A DNA stretch of 64,000 bases, from contig CAYNRX010000004.1 of NCBI GenBank assembly GCA_964399965.1, positions 17,698 through 81,697 on the forward strand, written 5' to 3'. The DNA comes from UBA1381 sp964399965 (GTDB lineage: Bacteria; Bacillota; Clostridia; UBA1381). Below are positions 1-7,644 of the stretch, piece after piece (position 1 is the first letter of the stretch; each line of letters begins with the position of its first letter). The notes beneath the pieces were generated by a model. The model saw nothing but the letters and a program-made list of their open reading frames with translations, was not told where the DNA came from and ran no database searches. The position numbers and the translations under genes are program-made.

Positions 1-20
1 CAGTAAAGGATGGTGATGCA

Positions 21-272
21 GTGGATACACCAATAACAAGAGCGGAACATGAGGAGTTTCGCCGCAGAATGGAGGAGGAGCACAGCCGCATAAACAAGCG
101 GCTGGAGCTTCTTGAAGAAAGCAGCGAGAAGCTGAACGCATTAAACACCAACATTGAAAAGCTGGCCGTCAGCATGGAAGGGATGTTGAAGGAGCAGATA
201 GCCCAGGGGCAGCGGCTGGAGGTGCTGGAGAAACGCGATGGCGAAAACTGGCGGAAGCTGATATGGGCATAA
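21..272 (+). CDS. XhlA-like phage hemolysin/lysis protein, C-terminally short
   Basis: This 83-residue protein starts with GTG behind an AAGGATGG ribosome binding site. It is almost entirely coiled coil, with the XhlA-family pattern ITRAEHEEF, RINKRLELLEES and IEKLAVSMEGMLKEQ followed by RLEVLEKRDGENWRKL. XhlA proteins of Bacillus-type phages normally continue after that WRK motif into a single transmembrane helix that works with the holin. Here the frame stops three residues later, so the membrane anchor is missing, and the stop lies inside the start of the next gene. The family call is from motif memory. Loss of the anchor may mean the protein is soluble or the cassette is damaged. Confidence 0.7.
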   Translation: MDTPITRAEHEEFRRRMEEEHSRINKRLELLEESSEKLNALNTNIEKLAVSMEGMLKEQIAQGQRLEVLEKRDGENWRKLIWA

Positions 273-448
273 CTGCCGAGGATCTGTCAAGCTGGCAGGC
301 CTTGGGCAACGTGCTCTTGCAGGCGCTGTCTAATCCGTATGTGCTGGTGCTGGTGATAGCAAGCGTTTATAATGCGGTAGTAGACCCGACAACGCGCGGT
401 GTCAGCGACAGCAAGAGAGCGCAGAGTTATGAGGAACCGGGGGCGTGA
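263..448 (+). CDS. phiLC3-family phage holin, short N-terminus
   Basis: This 61-residue protein has one hydrophobic segment (about residues 24-41) and then the signature DPTTRGVSDSKRAQSYEEP, which closely matches the phiLC3 holin family end (VDPTTKG, SDS, A, TY). Typical members have about 80 residues and an extra N-terminal hydrophobic helix, which is absent here. The ATG at 263 lies inside the end of the upstream XhlA-like gene in another frame and has no clear ribosome binding site, so translation may depend on coupling. Holins form the inner-membrane lesion that lets the amidase out. Function of this shortened copy is uncertain. Confidence 0.65.
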   Translation: MGITAEDLSSWQALGNVLLQALSNPYVLVLVIASVYNAVVDPTTRGVSDSKRAQSYEEPGA

Positions 449-449
449 T

Positions 450-1229
450 ATGATGGAGATACATAAAAATTTAACCGTAACAAACTACACCAACAAATCC
501 AGCCGGAGCATAAAGTACATAGTTATCCACTACACCGCCAACAAGAACGATACCGCGTATAACAACACGCAATACTTCAAGACCACATACCGGGGCGCTT
601 CGGCGCATTATTTCGTGGATAAGGATGAGATATGGCAGTGTGTGGAGGATAAGGACATAGCCTGGCACTGCGGCGCAAAGAGCTATAAGCACCACGAATG
701 CCGCAATGCCAATAGCATCGGCATAGAGATGTGCACGTCCTACAATAGCGCGCAGGGGTACTATATAGACGATATCACGGCAATCAAGGCGGCGGAGCTT
801 ACACGGGAGCTGATGGACAAGTACGGCGTTCAGCCGGAGAATGTACTCAGGCATTACGATGTCACAGGCAAAAACTGCCCGGCTCCGTGGGTCAGTAATC
901 CGGATAAGTGGAGCAAATTCAAGGAACAGATACAGGAGGATATCGATATGGATAAATTGCAGGAGCTGGAAAGCCGCATAGCTGCGCTGGAGGATGAAAA
1001 CGCCCGGCAGAATGAGGTAATAAACCGCATGGGCGGTGAGATACAGGAGCTTAAAAATCCGATGATTTACAACTACATCGACGACAACATGCCGGAATGG
1101 GCACGGCCTACAATACAGAAACTTGTAGGGAATAAGAAGCTCATGGGTAACGAACTCGGCGAACTTATGCTTACAGAAGATATGCTTAGGATACTGACGA
1201 TTATTGATAGAACCGGTGTATTTGATTGA
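450..1229 (+). CDS. N-acetylmuramoyl-L-alanine amidase (phage endolysin)
   Basis: This endolysin of the Amidase_2/T7-lysozyme type cuts the amide bond between muramic acid and L-alanine in peptidoglycan. The catalytic domain (about residues 5-155) shows the zinc-ligand pattern: IVIHYTA with the first His, AHYFVDKD, AWHCG, NSIGIEMC, and HYDVTGKNCPAP with the last His and Cys. A coiled coil follows (about 170-205), then a 50-residue C-terminal part containing PEWARPTIQKLV, probably for wall binding. The ATG at 450 follows the holin stop by one base; the frame is open to 399 but those codons lie inside the holin gene. There is no signal peptide, consistent with holin-dependent release. Confidence 0.9.
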   Translation: MMEIHKNLTVTNYTNKSSRSIKYIVIHYTANKNDTAYNNTQYFKTTYRGASAHYFVDKDEIWQCVEDKDIAWHCGAKSYKHHECRNANSIGIEMCTSYNSAQGYYIDDITAIKAAELTRELMDKYGVQPENVLRHYDVTGKNCPAPWVSNPDKWSKFKEQIQEDIDMDKLQELESRIAALEDENARQNEVINRMGGEIQELKNPMIYNYIDDNMPEWARPTIQKLVGNKKLMGNELGELMLTEDMLRILTIIDRTGVFD

Positions 1230-1237
1230 TTTCTTAA

Positions 1238-1270
1238 GATACTAACTTGATACTAATTTGTTACTATCAG
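1238..1270 (+). repeat. Tandem imperfect 11-bp repeats at the prophage border
   Basis: Three consecutive 11-mers, GATACTAACTT, GATACTAATTT and GTTACTATCAG, follow the amidase stop. Short direct repeats of this kind often act as arm-type integrase binding sites beside att cores. That role is inferred from position only. Confidence 0.4.
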
Positions 1271-1340
1271 GGTGATTTTAACCTGTTTTTAGAGGGTATT
1301 AAAAAATAAAAAATTTCGTACTTATCGGGGTTCAAACGGG

Positions 1341-1369
1341 TTGTATTTTTAACTTGTTTATGATATAAT
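1341..1369 (+). promoter_or_regulatory. SigA-type promoter of the M18 aminopeptidase gene
   Basis: TTGTAT (1341-1346), a 17-bp spacer and TATAAT (1364-1369) lie about 35 bases before the start codon. A GGAAAGGAAGG ribosome binding site follows. Confidence 0.7.
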
Positions 1370-1404
1370 ATAAGCATAAAGTTTTGGAAAGGAAGGAATC
1401 TTTG

Positions 1405-2808
1405 ATGAGCAATAAAAAATCTTGGAAAGAACTTGCATATGAAAGAAAGCGCGTTTGTCTTAACATTTCTGACGAAGAGCGCAGTCATATGAATGCTTTG
1501 TGCGATGATTACCGGGCATTCTTAAACGGTGGCAAGACAGAGCGTGAATGTGTGGCGCAGACGGTTGCCATGGCTGAAGCGCACGGATTTGTGAATATGG
1601 ATACGGTGCAGATTCTGCGTCCCGGCGACAAGGTATATTCGGTAAACCGCAGCAAAAACGTGCTGCTGGCAGTTATAGGCAGCGAGGATATTGAAAAGGG
1701 AGTAAACCTGGTCGGCGCCCATATTGATTCTCCACGTCTCGACTTAAAACAAAATCCGCTTTATGAATCTGATGGGCTTGCGCTTTTAAAAACGCACTAC
1801 TATGGCGGTATCAAGAAATACCAGTGGACGGCAATGCCGTTGGCGATACATGGCGTTATCTATTCTGAGGACGGCGAGAAAAAGGAAATTGTTATCGGCG
1901 AGGATGATAATGACCCCGTGTTCTGCGTAACCGACCTGCTGCCGCATCTTGCCCAGAACCAGATGACAAAGCCGTTGAAGGACGCCGTTGAAGGCGAAGC
2001 GTTAAACATTCTCTTCGGCGGTTATGAGCTGGAGGACGAAGACGTCAAGGAGAGCGTAAAATACAATATATTGAATATGCTCTATAACAAGTACGGTATT
2101 ACAGAACGCAGCTTTATAAGTGCTGAATTTGAGATAGTACCGGCCTTTAAGGCCAGGAATGTCGGCCTTGACGAAAGCTTTATCGGCTCCTACGGCCAGG
2201 ATGACAGGGTCTGCGCTTATACGACAATACGCGCGATATTTGATATTGACTCTCCGAAAAAGACCGCTATGGCGATGCTGGTAGACAAGGAGGAGATAGG
2301 CTCTGTCGGCAATACCGGCATGAAGGGCAGTTATTTTACGATGACGCTGGCTGAGATCATTGCCAAGCTCAAGGGAGGTTGCGATCTGATCAGCCTAAAC
2401 CGCTGCATAACAAATTCCGCCTGCCTTTCCTCTGATGTAGGAGCGGCGTTCGATCCCACATACCCTGACGTCAGTGAAAAGAAAAATTCGGCTTTTGCCG
2501 GAGCCGGTATGGTGCTGATGAAATATACAGGCGCACGCGGGAAATCGGAATCAAGCGATGCGAGTGCGGAATTTGTGCACCGGATAACCAGTATGCTTGA
2601 CAAAAACGGCGTTATATGGCAGACGAGCGAACTAGGCAAGGTAGATCAGGGAGGCGGCGGAACGATCGCACAGTACGTTGCCGAGCTAAATATGGACGTT
2701 ATCGACTGTGGCGTGCCGGTGCTTTCCATGCATTCGCCGTTCGAGGTGACTGCTAAGGGCGATGTGTATATGGCATACCGCACTTATAAGGTATTTTACG
2801 AGGGTTGA
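1405..2808 (+). CDS. M18 family aminopeptidase
   Basis: This cytosolic zinc aminopeptidase releases N-terminal (often acidic or neutral) residues from peptides. The 467-residue protein carries the M18 metal and catalytic motifs in order: GAHIDSPRLDLK (first His ligand), GQDDR, VDKEEIGSVG (Glu pair), DVGAAFDPTYPD, and a C-terminal SMHSPFEVTAKGDVYMAY with the last His ligand. The ATG at 1405 has a good ribosome binding site 10 bases upstream; an upstream TTG at 1384 is less likely. It is the first host gene after the left prophage and has its own promoter, so integration did not disrupt it. The family is sure; the exact substrate is not. Confidence 0.92.
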   Translation: MSNKKSWKELAYERKRVCLNISDEERSHMNALCDDYRAFLNGGKTERECVAQTVAMAEAHGFVNMDTVQILRPGDKVYSVNRSKNVLLAVIGSEDIEKGVNLVGAHIDSPRLDLKQNPLYESDGLALLKTHYYGGIKKYQWTAMPLAIHGVIYSEDGEKKEIVIGEDDNDPVFCVTDLLPHLAQNQMTKPLKDAVEGEALNILFGGYELEDEDVKESVKYNILNMLYNKYGITERSFISAEFEIVPAFKARNVGLDESFIGSYGQDDRVCAYTTIRAIFDIDSPKKTAMAMLVDKEEIGSVGNTGMKGSYFTMTLAEIIAKLKGGCDLISLNRCITNSACLSSDVGAAFDPTYPDVSEKKNSAFAGAGMVLMKYTGARGKSESSDASAEFVHRITSMLDKNGVIWQTSELGKVDQGGGGTIAQYVAELNMDVIDCGVPVLSMHSPFEVTAKGDVYMAYRTYKVFYEG

Positions 2809-2812
2809 TGAG

Positions 2813-3010
2813 ATGGGAAAAATGATGATTTCCGTTTTGGGGACATTCGGCACGCTGCGGCTGCCGAATGTCCGTCTGACGGCCGGCGTCCCGGAGCTTT
2901 CAGATATATACGATATCTCTAAGGATGTGCCTGCTGGTATATACGTAGTGTCGGCGCTTATTGCGGCTGTGATTATTTTGACGGTCGTTTGCCTGCGCCG
3001 CAAAAAGTAA
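2813..3010 (+). CDS. Small single-pass membrane protein, unknown
   Basis: This 65-residue protein starts four bases after the aminopeptidase stop. It has a short N-terminal part, then a C-terminal hydrophobic helix (about residues 42-60, GIYVVSALIAAVIILTVVC) and a basic end LRRKK, the layout of a tail-anchored protein with its tail in the cytoplasm. I do not recognise the family. The tight spacing suggests it shares a transcript with the aminopeptidase and the acyltransferase that follows. Confidence 0.5.
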   Translation: MGKMMISVLGTFGTLRLPNVRLTAGVPELSDIYDISKDVPAGIYVVSALIAAVIILTVVCLRRKK

Positions 3011-3025
3011 GGGGAGGGGATAGGG

Positions 3026-4303
3026 ATGGATAGATCAAAGGACATTCCCGGATACCTATATGCTCTTGATGGGTTGAGAGCGGTATCCGTTATATTGATA
3101 TTCATATTTCATTTATGGCAGCAGTCGTGGATATACTGGCGGCTGGAAATAGCTCCCGGCAAGTATCTGTTTGACTTTGTACTGTTGCAAAGATTCGGCT
3201 ATGTGGCGATAGACCTTTTCTTTGTGATCAGCGGCTTTTGCCTGTTTTACCCGATAGCAAGGGAGATGTTTGGTGAAGCGCATAGGACTAGCTGGAAGGA
3301 ATTTTATAAAAAACGTGCCCGGCGAATACTGCCGTCATATTACTTGATGCTGCTGCTCACTGTGCTGTTCCCGGCTATTGCTTATATGCCATCAACCATC
3401 AACGATGCTTCGGATGTGTTCCGTCATTTTATCACCCATGCCACTTTCACCCACGGACTTAACGACAGCACCCAGGGCAGCCTCATCTCCACGGCTTGGA
3501 CGATGGCGATAGAAGTGCCGTTTTACATAATTTTCCCGGCGATAGCCTATTTTTTCAGAAAAAAACCTATACTGACCTTCGGCGTTTTGGCCGTGCTGAC
3601 GGAAGTTGTACGCTTGTGGGCCGTTACTACGTTTCGGGGCGGACCGGCATTTCAAGCCAATCCTGTATTCTATATTGATATTTTTGCTTATGGCATGATA
3701 AGCGCTTACGCGGTGGTATGGTTCAGAAATAGGGTGCAGGATCGTGACCGTGTCAAGCTGCCGATGCTTTTGCTTTCGATATTGTCCTTGGTGCTGATAT
3801 ACCAGTTTATCATCTGGATGTCAAATGCAAGCTCGCAGCAATTTGATGCGCCGCTGGCCTTTAGGATGGCCTACAGGCCGATATTGGCGTTTGGGGGCGC
3901 ATTGTTCCTGTTTTCTACCTGCTTTACATACCGTTTCTGGGAGAAAAATATTTGGGGAAACAGGCTGTTTGTGTTTATTTCCACTATCTCATACAATTTC
4001 TATCTGTGGCATCAGAACATAAATATAGCTCTTCGAAAAGCAGGTATCCCGTACACAACGGCCGCTAAGCCCCAGGACGACCGTCAGGCGATGGACGGAT
4101 TTTCGCTTTTGTCGGTGGTGCTGTCATTGTTTGTAGCCAGTGCAATAACATTCCTGTTTGAAGCGCCTATATCCAAGTACGGCTTCAAGGGATATATTAT
4201 CAAAATAAAGGAACTTGTCTCAGTCGGATGGAGGAAGATAACAGTTAAGGCAGGGAGGAGAGAAAAGAATGAGACTGCTGGCAGTAATAGATTATCAAAA
4301 TGA
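3026..4303 (+). CDS. Membrane acyltransferase, OafA/YrhL (acyltransferase 3) family
   Basis: This 425-residue polytopic protein likely moves an acetyl or other acyl group onto a cell-surface sugar or lipid. The family signature starts at the N-terminus: YALDGLRAVSVILIFIFHLW (residues 11-30, with the conserved His), followed by YVAIDLFFVISGFCLFYP and RRILPSYYLMLLL; about ten membrane helices follow. The C-terminus is basic and cytoplasmic. Its last 35 bases overlap the start of the hydrolase gene, so the two are probably co-translated. The acceptor cannot be told from sequence. Confidence 0.85.
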   Translation: MDRSKDIPGYLYALDGLRAVSVILIFIFHLWQQSWIYWRLEIAPGKYLFDFVLLQRFGYVAIDLFFVISGFCLFYPIAREMFGEAHRTSWKEFYKKRARRILPSYYLMLLLTVLFPAIAYMPSTINDASDVFRHFITHATFTHGLNDSTQGSLISTAWTMAIEVPFYIIFPAIAYFFRKKPILTFGVLAVLTEVVRLWAVTTFRGGPAFQANPVFYIDIFAYGMISAYAVVWFRNRVQDRDRVKLPMLLLSILSLVLIYQFIIWMSNASSQQFDAPLAFRMAYRPILAFGGALFLFSTCFTYRFWEKNIWGNRLFVFISTISYNFYLWHQNINIALRKAGIPYTTAAKPQDDRQAMDGFSLLSVVLSLFVASAITFLFEAPISKYGFKGYIIKIKELVSVGWRKITVKAGRREKNETAGSNRLSK

Positions 4304-4781
4304 TTTTGTGAACGGTTCACTCGGTTTTGAGAGGGCAGAAAAACTGGAGGAGCTCATTTCCCGCAAGATAGACGCTTACCGCAAAGCCGGTGATGAGGTG
4401 GTATTCACTCTTGACACTCACGGGGAGGATTACCTTGATACACGGGAGGGTAAAATGCTTCCGATAAAGCACTGCATAAAGGGAATGCCCGGCCATGATT
4501 TTTTCGGCAACATCCGTCCGTTAGACGGGGAGAAAGTATTCGAAAAAGAGACATTCGGCTCAAAAGAATTTTTTGATTATATCAGAAAAAGGGAATATGA
4601 ATCGATAGAGCTTGTGGGGCTGGTGTCAAATATCTGCGTGATATCAAATGCCGTGCTGGCTAAAACGGCCGCGCCCGAGATACCGGTGATAGTGGATAGT
4701 ACGGCCACGGCCTCGGCAGACCTGGAGCTTCACAAAAAGGCTTTGGATGTTATGCGCGGGCTGCAAATAGAGGTTTTGTGA
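4269..4781 (+). CDS. Isochorismatase-family cysteine hydrolase, nicotinamidase-like
   Basis: This 170-residue cytosolic hydrolase has the catalytic triad of the family: Asp8 (VIDYQNDF), Lys93 (FEKETF) and Cys123 (VSNICVISNA). A probable metal site is Asp49, His51 and His68 (TLDTHGEDY and LPIKHCIKG), the arrangement of nicotinamidases, which turn nicotinamide into nicotinate for NAD salvage. The LVSNICV stretch replaces the usual TDICV of nicotinamidases, so a different amide is possible. The gene overlaps the acyltransferase end by 35 bases and is closed by the hairpin at 4837-4871. Confidence 0.8.
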   Translation: MRLLAVIDYQNDFVNGSLGFERAEKLEELISRKIDAYRKAGDEVVFTLDTHGEDYLDTREGKMLPIKHCIKGMPGHDFFGNIRPLDGEKVFEKETFGSKEFFDYIRKREYESIELVGLVSNICVISNAVLAKTAAPEIPVIVDSTATASADLELHKKALDVMRGLQIEVL

Positions 4782-4836
4782 CCTGAAGTTGTCATCGCTT
4801 GACAAATCGGGGCATTTGCATAGGATCGCAACATAA

Positions 4837-4871
4837 AAAATGCACACAGCCGCTTTGGTTGTGCGCATTTT
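4837..4871. terminator. Bidirectional terminator
   Basis: AAAATGCACACA pairs with TTGTGCGCATTTT (one mismatch) around a short loop. A-rich and T-rich flanks suit both the rightward hydrolase and the leftward hsp20 transcript. Confidence 0.75.
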
Positions 4872-4875
4872 GGCG

Positions 4876-5295
4876 TTAATCTATCTGGATAAAGTCTCCA
4901 CCGCCCGGGAGCTTTTTATCATCCTTTTTGGGGATCGTAAGCTTCAGGGTGCCATTTTTGAAGCTTGCCTTGATATCATCCCTGGTCACAGCATCGCCCA
5001 CATAAAAGCTCCTGCTGCAAGAACCGTAGTGACGTTCGCGGCGGATATATCTGCCGTCATCGTTGGTATCATCATCGCTGTAACCGAAGGTTGCATTGAC
5101 TGTGAGATAACCGTCATTTAGCTCAGCTTTGATATTTTCTTTTTCCACTCCGGGCATATCGATGGTAAGTTCATAATTATCGCCCTTCTCCTTGACGTCG
5201 GTCTTCATAATATCCGTTGTGTGGTGATTGAGACCGCCGAACGGGAAATCACCGAAATCGTCAAATAGATTCCTTCCAAAAATGCTTGGTAACAT
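4876..5295 (-). CDS. Hsp20/alpha-crystallin small heat-shock protein
   Basis: This 139-residue ATP-independent chaperone holds unfolding proteins. The alpha-crystallin domain spans about residues 33-125, with the hallmarks VKEKGDNYELTIDMPGVEK, AELNDGYLTVNA, RHYGSCSRSFYV and FKNGTLKLTIPK. The N-terminal arm has the usual clostridial FDDFGDFPF pattern. The ATG has GAGAGGAGAG just upstream. A consensus promoter overlapped by a CIRCE operator sits 130-170 bases upstream, so the HrcA repressor should control it; most small Hsps in Firmicutes are not under CIRCE alone, which makes this worth noting. Confidence 0.93.
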   Translation of the reverse strand: MLPSIFGRNLFDDFGDFPFGGLNHHTTDIMKTDVKEKGDNYELTIDMPGVEKENIKAELNDGYLTVNATFGYSDDDTNDDGRYIRRERHYGSCSRSFYVGDAVTRDDIKASFKNGTLKLTIPKKDDKKLPGGGDFIQID

Positions 5296-5425
5296 AAATT
5301 ATCTCTCCTCTCATAAAAAACATTATGATTTTTAACTGCTTTCTATGAACATGGAGGAAGGGAAATAACAGGAAGTCGTTACAAAGGCTTTCTTCTTTGT
5401 TTCTCTTTCCTTATGTTCTGAACAC

Positions 5426-5454
5426 ATTATAGCACTTTTTGTTAGCACTGTCAA
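5426..5454 (-). promoter_or_regulatory. Consensus SigA promoter of hsp20
   Basis: Read on the minus strand: TTGACA (complement of 5449-5454), a 17-bp spacer, TATAAT (complement of 5426-5431). Both boxes are perfect consensus, so strong repression would be needed to keep it quiet. Confidence 0.85.
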
Positions 5455-5468
5455 GCGGTGAGTGCTAA
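5442..5468. promoter_or_regulatory. CIRCE element (HrcA operator)
   Basis: TTAGCACTG, nine bases, GAGTGCTAA: the CIRCE consensus TTAGCACTC-N9-GAGTGCTAA with a single mismatch. It covers the -35 box of the hsp20 promoter, so bound HrcA would block RNA polymerase. Confidence 0.92.
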
Positions 5469-5557
5469 TGTTAATAAAATATACAAAAATAGTTAATATA
5501 ATTTCAAAAGCATCCTATGGGGTACGAAAATTTTTTTAGGATTTTACATTATTCTAC

Positions 5558-5586
5558 TTGATATTTACGTTGAAATACAGTATAAT
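5558..5586 (+). promoter_or_regulatory. SigA promoter of purF
   Basis: TTGATA (5558-5563), 17-bp spacer, TATAAT (5581-5586), about 30 bases before the ribosome binding site AGAAAGGATG. The leader is too short for a riboswitch. Confidence 0.75.
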
Positions 5587-5626
5587 ATTAGCGTATAGGG
5601 GCTTTATACAGAAAGGATGTAATGCA

Positions 5627-7039
5627 ATGGAAGACAGAAGAATCGGCGAAGAATGCGGAGTGTTTGCGATATATGACCCTAAAGGCGATTGTGCCAGAAG
5701 CACATATTACGGCCTTTATGCTCTCCAGCACAGAGGACAGGAGAGCTGTGGCATAGCGGTAAACAATAACCGTGATATCACCCATTACAAGGATATGGGG
5801 TTGGTAAATGAAGTATTTACGCAGGAGATCCTGGACAAAATGCCGGGCACGATGGCTGTTGGCCATGTGCGCTATTCCACAACAGGCGAAAGCATGAGAG
5901 AGAACGCCCAGCCGCTGGTATTGCGGTATGTAAAAGGCAATATCGCTCTTGCCCATAACGGCAACCTTGTCAACAAGGACGCCCTTATAAAAAGTCTGAG
6001 CAAAACAGGTGCCATATTCCAGACTACGACCGACACTGAGACTATAGCTTATATGATAGCCAGAGAACGTCTCAGCACAGGGAGTGTCGAGGAGGCGGTA
6101 GAGAATACGGTTGCTCATCTTATCGGCGCGTTTTCGCTGGTGGTAATGAGCCCGCAGAAGCTGATCGCAGTACGTGATCCCTGGGGATTTCGTCCGATTT
6201 GCATGGGCAGAAAGGGCGATGCGATAATCTTTGCCTCGGAGACCTGTGCTCTTGACAGCATAGGCGCTGATTTTGAACGAGACTTAGAGCCGGGTGAGAT
6301 CGTGGTTGTACAGGATGGGCAAATACGGTCTATTCATACCTATGAAAATACTCAAAAGTCCAGCATGTGCATTTTTGAATATCTGTATTTTGCCCGTCCG
6401 GACAGCGTTATACAGGGGCAGTCGGCACATGATTCAAGAAAGCTGGCCGGAGCATATTTGTCGCGAGAATACCCGGTCGAGGCCGATGTCGTTATAGGCG
6501 TACCGGATTCGGGGATGAGCGCAGCCATAGGATATGCTGAAGAATCAGGCATACCATACGGCATGGGCTTCGTAAAAAATAAATATATAGGAAGAACTTT
6601 TATACAGCCGTCACAGGAGATGAGGGAAAATTCCGTAAGGATAAAGCTCAACGTATTAAAGAGCACCGTTGAGGGCAAGAGAGTCGTCATGGTAGATGAT
6701 TCGATCGTAAGAGGTACGACCTCGCGCCGTATAGTAAACCTTTTACGGCGCGCCGGTGCGACCGAGGTTCATGTACGTTCTTCGGCGCCAATGTTTTTGT
6801 GGCCGTGCTATTTCGGTACCGATATACCGTCTAGAGAAAATCTGATAGCGGCCAATCATTCGCTTGACGAGATGTGCAAGATGATAGGCGCTGATAGTCT
6901 GGGATTCTTGAGCATAGATTCTCTTATGAAGATAGCCCCCAATGCTGACTGCGGTTTCTGTAACGGATGCTTCTCGGGACATTATCCTGTGGATGTTGAT
7001 GCAGAAAGGAATGAAACTTCTTGCTCATCGAAACAATGA
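5627..7039 (+). CDS. purF: Amidophosphoribosyltransferase
   Basis: PurF makes phosphoribosylamine from PRPP and glutamine, the committed step of purine synthesis. The 470-residue protein has a short propeptide ending before Cys10 (GEECGVFAIY), the N-terminal nucleophile of the glutaminase. The glutaminase half includes LQHRGQESCGIA and HNGNLVN; the transferase half carries the PRPP loop VVMVDDSIVRGTTSRR. Cysteines in the C-terminal CGFCNGC and earlier match the Bacillus-type enzyme that holds a 4Fe-4S cluster. The start at 5627 is chosen because it gives the propeptide-Cys layout and has a ribosome binding site. It stands apart from purL (46 kb) and overlaps the alarmone synthetase gene. Confidence 0.95.
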   Translation: MEDRRIGEECGVFAIYDPKGDCARSTYYGLYALQHRGQESCGIAVNNNRDITHYKDMGLVNEVFTQEILDKMPGTMAVGHVRYSTTGESMRENAQPLVLRYVKGNIALAHNGNLVNKDALIKSLSKTGAIFQTTTDTETIAYMIARERLSTGSVEEAVENTVAHLIGAFSLVVMSPQKLIAVRDPWGFRPICMGRKGDAIIFASETCALDSIGADFERDLEPGEIVVVQDGQIRSIHTYENTQKSSMCIFEYLYFARPDSVIQGQSAHDSRKLAGAYLSREYPVEADVVIGVPDSGMSAAIGYAEESGIPYGMGFVKNKYIGRTFIQPSQEMRENSVRIKLNVLKSTVEGKRVVMVDDSIVRGTTSRRIVNLLRRAGATEVHVRSSAPMFLWPCYFGTDIPSRENLIAANHSLDEMCKMIGADSLGFLSIDSLMKIAPNADCGFCNGCFSGHYPVDVDAERNETSCSSKQ

Positions 7040-7644
7040 CGAATAATGAGTACAATGAAGCCATGCTTCTGTACTCATCAGCGTTGAAGGAATTAAACGT
7101 TAAGCTGAGCATAATAAACGATGAATTTGCCGCCAGGCTTAACAATAATCCCATTGAGCATATAAAATCAAGATTGAAAACCCCTCAATCGATAGCCGCT
7201 AAGCTAAGAAAGAAGGGCTACGAGCCAACTCTGGAAAATGCTGTAAAATATGTGGATGATATCGCCGGTATTAGGATAATCTGCTCATTTACGGCCGATA
7301 TCTATCACATAGCCGCTGTTATAAAATCCCAGCCGTACTTAAAGATACTCCGGCTTAAGGATTATATCGAAAATCCCAAGGCTACCGGCTACCGCAGCTA
7401 CCATATGCTGGTGGAAGCACCGGTTTATATGTCGGGGAAGATAGAGAGCGCCAAAGTGGAGATACAGATAAGGACGATAGCTATGGATTTTTGGGCGAGC
7501 CTTGAGCATAAGATACGCTACAAATTCAGTAGTTCTATCCCCAATTTGCTCAATAATGAGCTTATCGAATGCGCCGACATTGCCGCGGCTCTTGATGAAA
7601 AAATGTTTGAGCTTAATAAAGAGATAGAAAAGTATAAGGGATAG
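7021..7644 (+). CDS. Small alarmone synthetase, RelA/SpoT-type synthetase domain only
   Basis: This 207-residue protein resembles YjbM/YwaC-type small synthetases, which transfer pyrophosphate from ATP to GDP or GTP to make (p)ppGpp. It shows VKYVDDIAGIRIICSF, the G-loop-like NPKATGYRSYHMLVE, VEIQIRTIAMDFWASLEHK and the C-terminal helix. No HD hydrolase, TGS or ACT domain is present. Start choice: TTG at 7021 has AGAAAGGA 10 bases upstream; ATG at 7036 makes a 4-base ATGA overlap with the purF stop and is the alternative. Either way translation is likely coupled to purF, linking alarmone output to purine synthesis. Confidence 0.85.
   Translation: MLIETMTNNEYNEAMLLYSSALKELNVKLSIINDEFAARLNNNPIEHIKSRLKTPQSIAAKLRKKGYEPTLENAVKYVDDIAGIRIICSFTADIYHIAAVIKSQPYLKILRLKDYIENPKATGYRSYHMLVEAPVYMSGKIESAKVEIQIRTIAMDFWASLEHKIRYKFSSSIPNLLNNELIECADIAAALDEKMFELNKEIEKYKG

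Larger units (their letters stand above)
1..1270 (+). mobile_element. Right (lysis) end of a prophage, partial
   Basis: Three overlapping or abutting rightward genes for an XhlA-like protein, a phiLC3-type holin and an N-acetylmuramoyl-L-alanine amidase form a phage lysis cassette. Lysis genes usually sit at the late end of a prophage, and the next gene (an M18 aminopeptidase with its own promoter) is ordinary host DNA, so the element's right border should lie between about 1230 and 1340. The rest of the element is outside the window. Tandem 11-mers at 1238-1270 may be part of the attachment region. No integrase is visible for it here. Confidence 0.75.
5296..5626. other. Gene-free divergent control region between hsp20 and purF
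   Basis: These 331 bases hold the leftward hsp20 promoter with CIRCE, a roughly 125-base AT-rich hsp20 leader, and the rightward purF promoter. Between them (about 5470-5555) I see only AT-rich DNA. No purine riboswitch or clear PurR box was found. Confidence 0.6.

Noticed and set aside
5470..5626. Purine riboswitch or PurR box before purF
   Set aside because: No G-box aptamer elements or PurBox pair were found, and the leader is about 35 bases.
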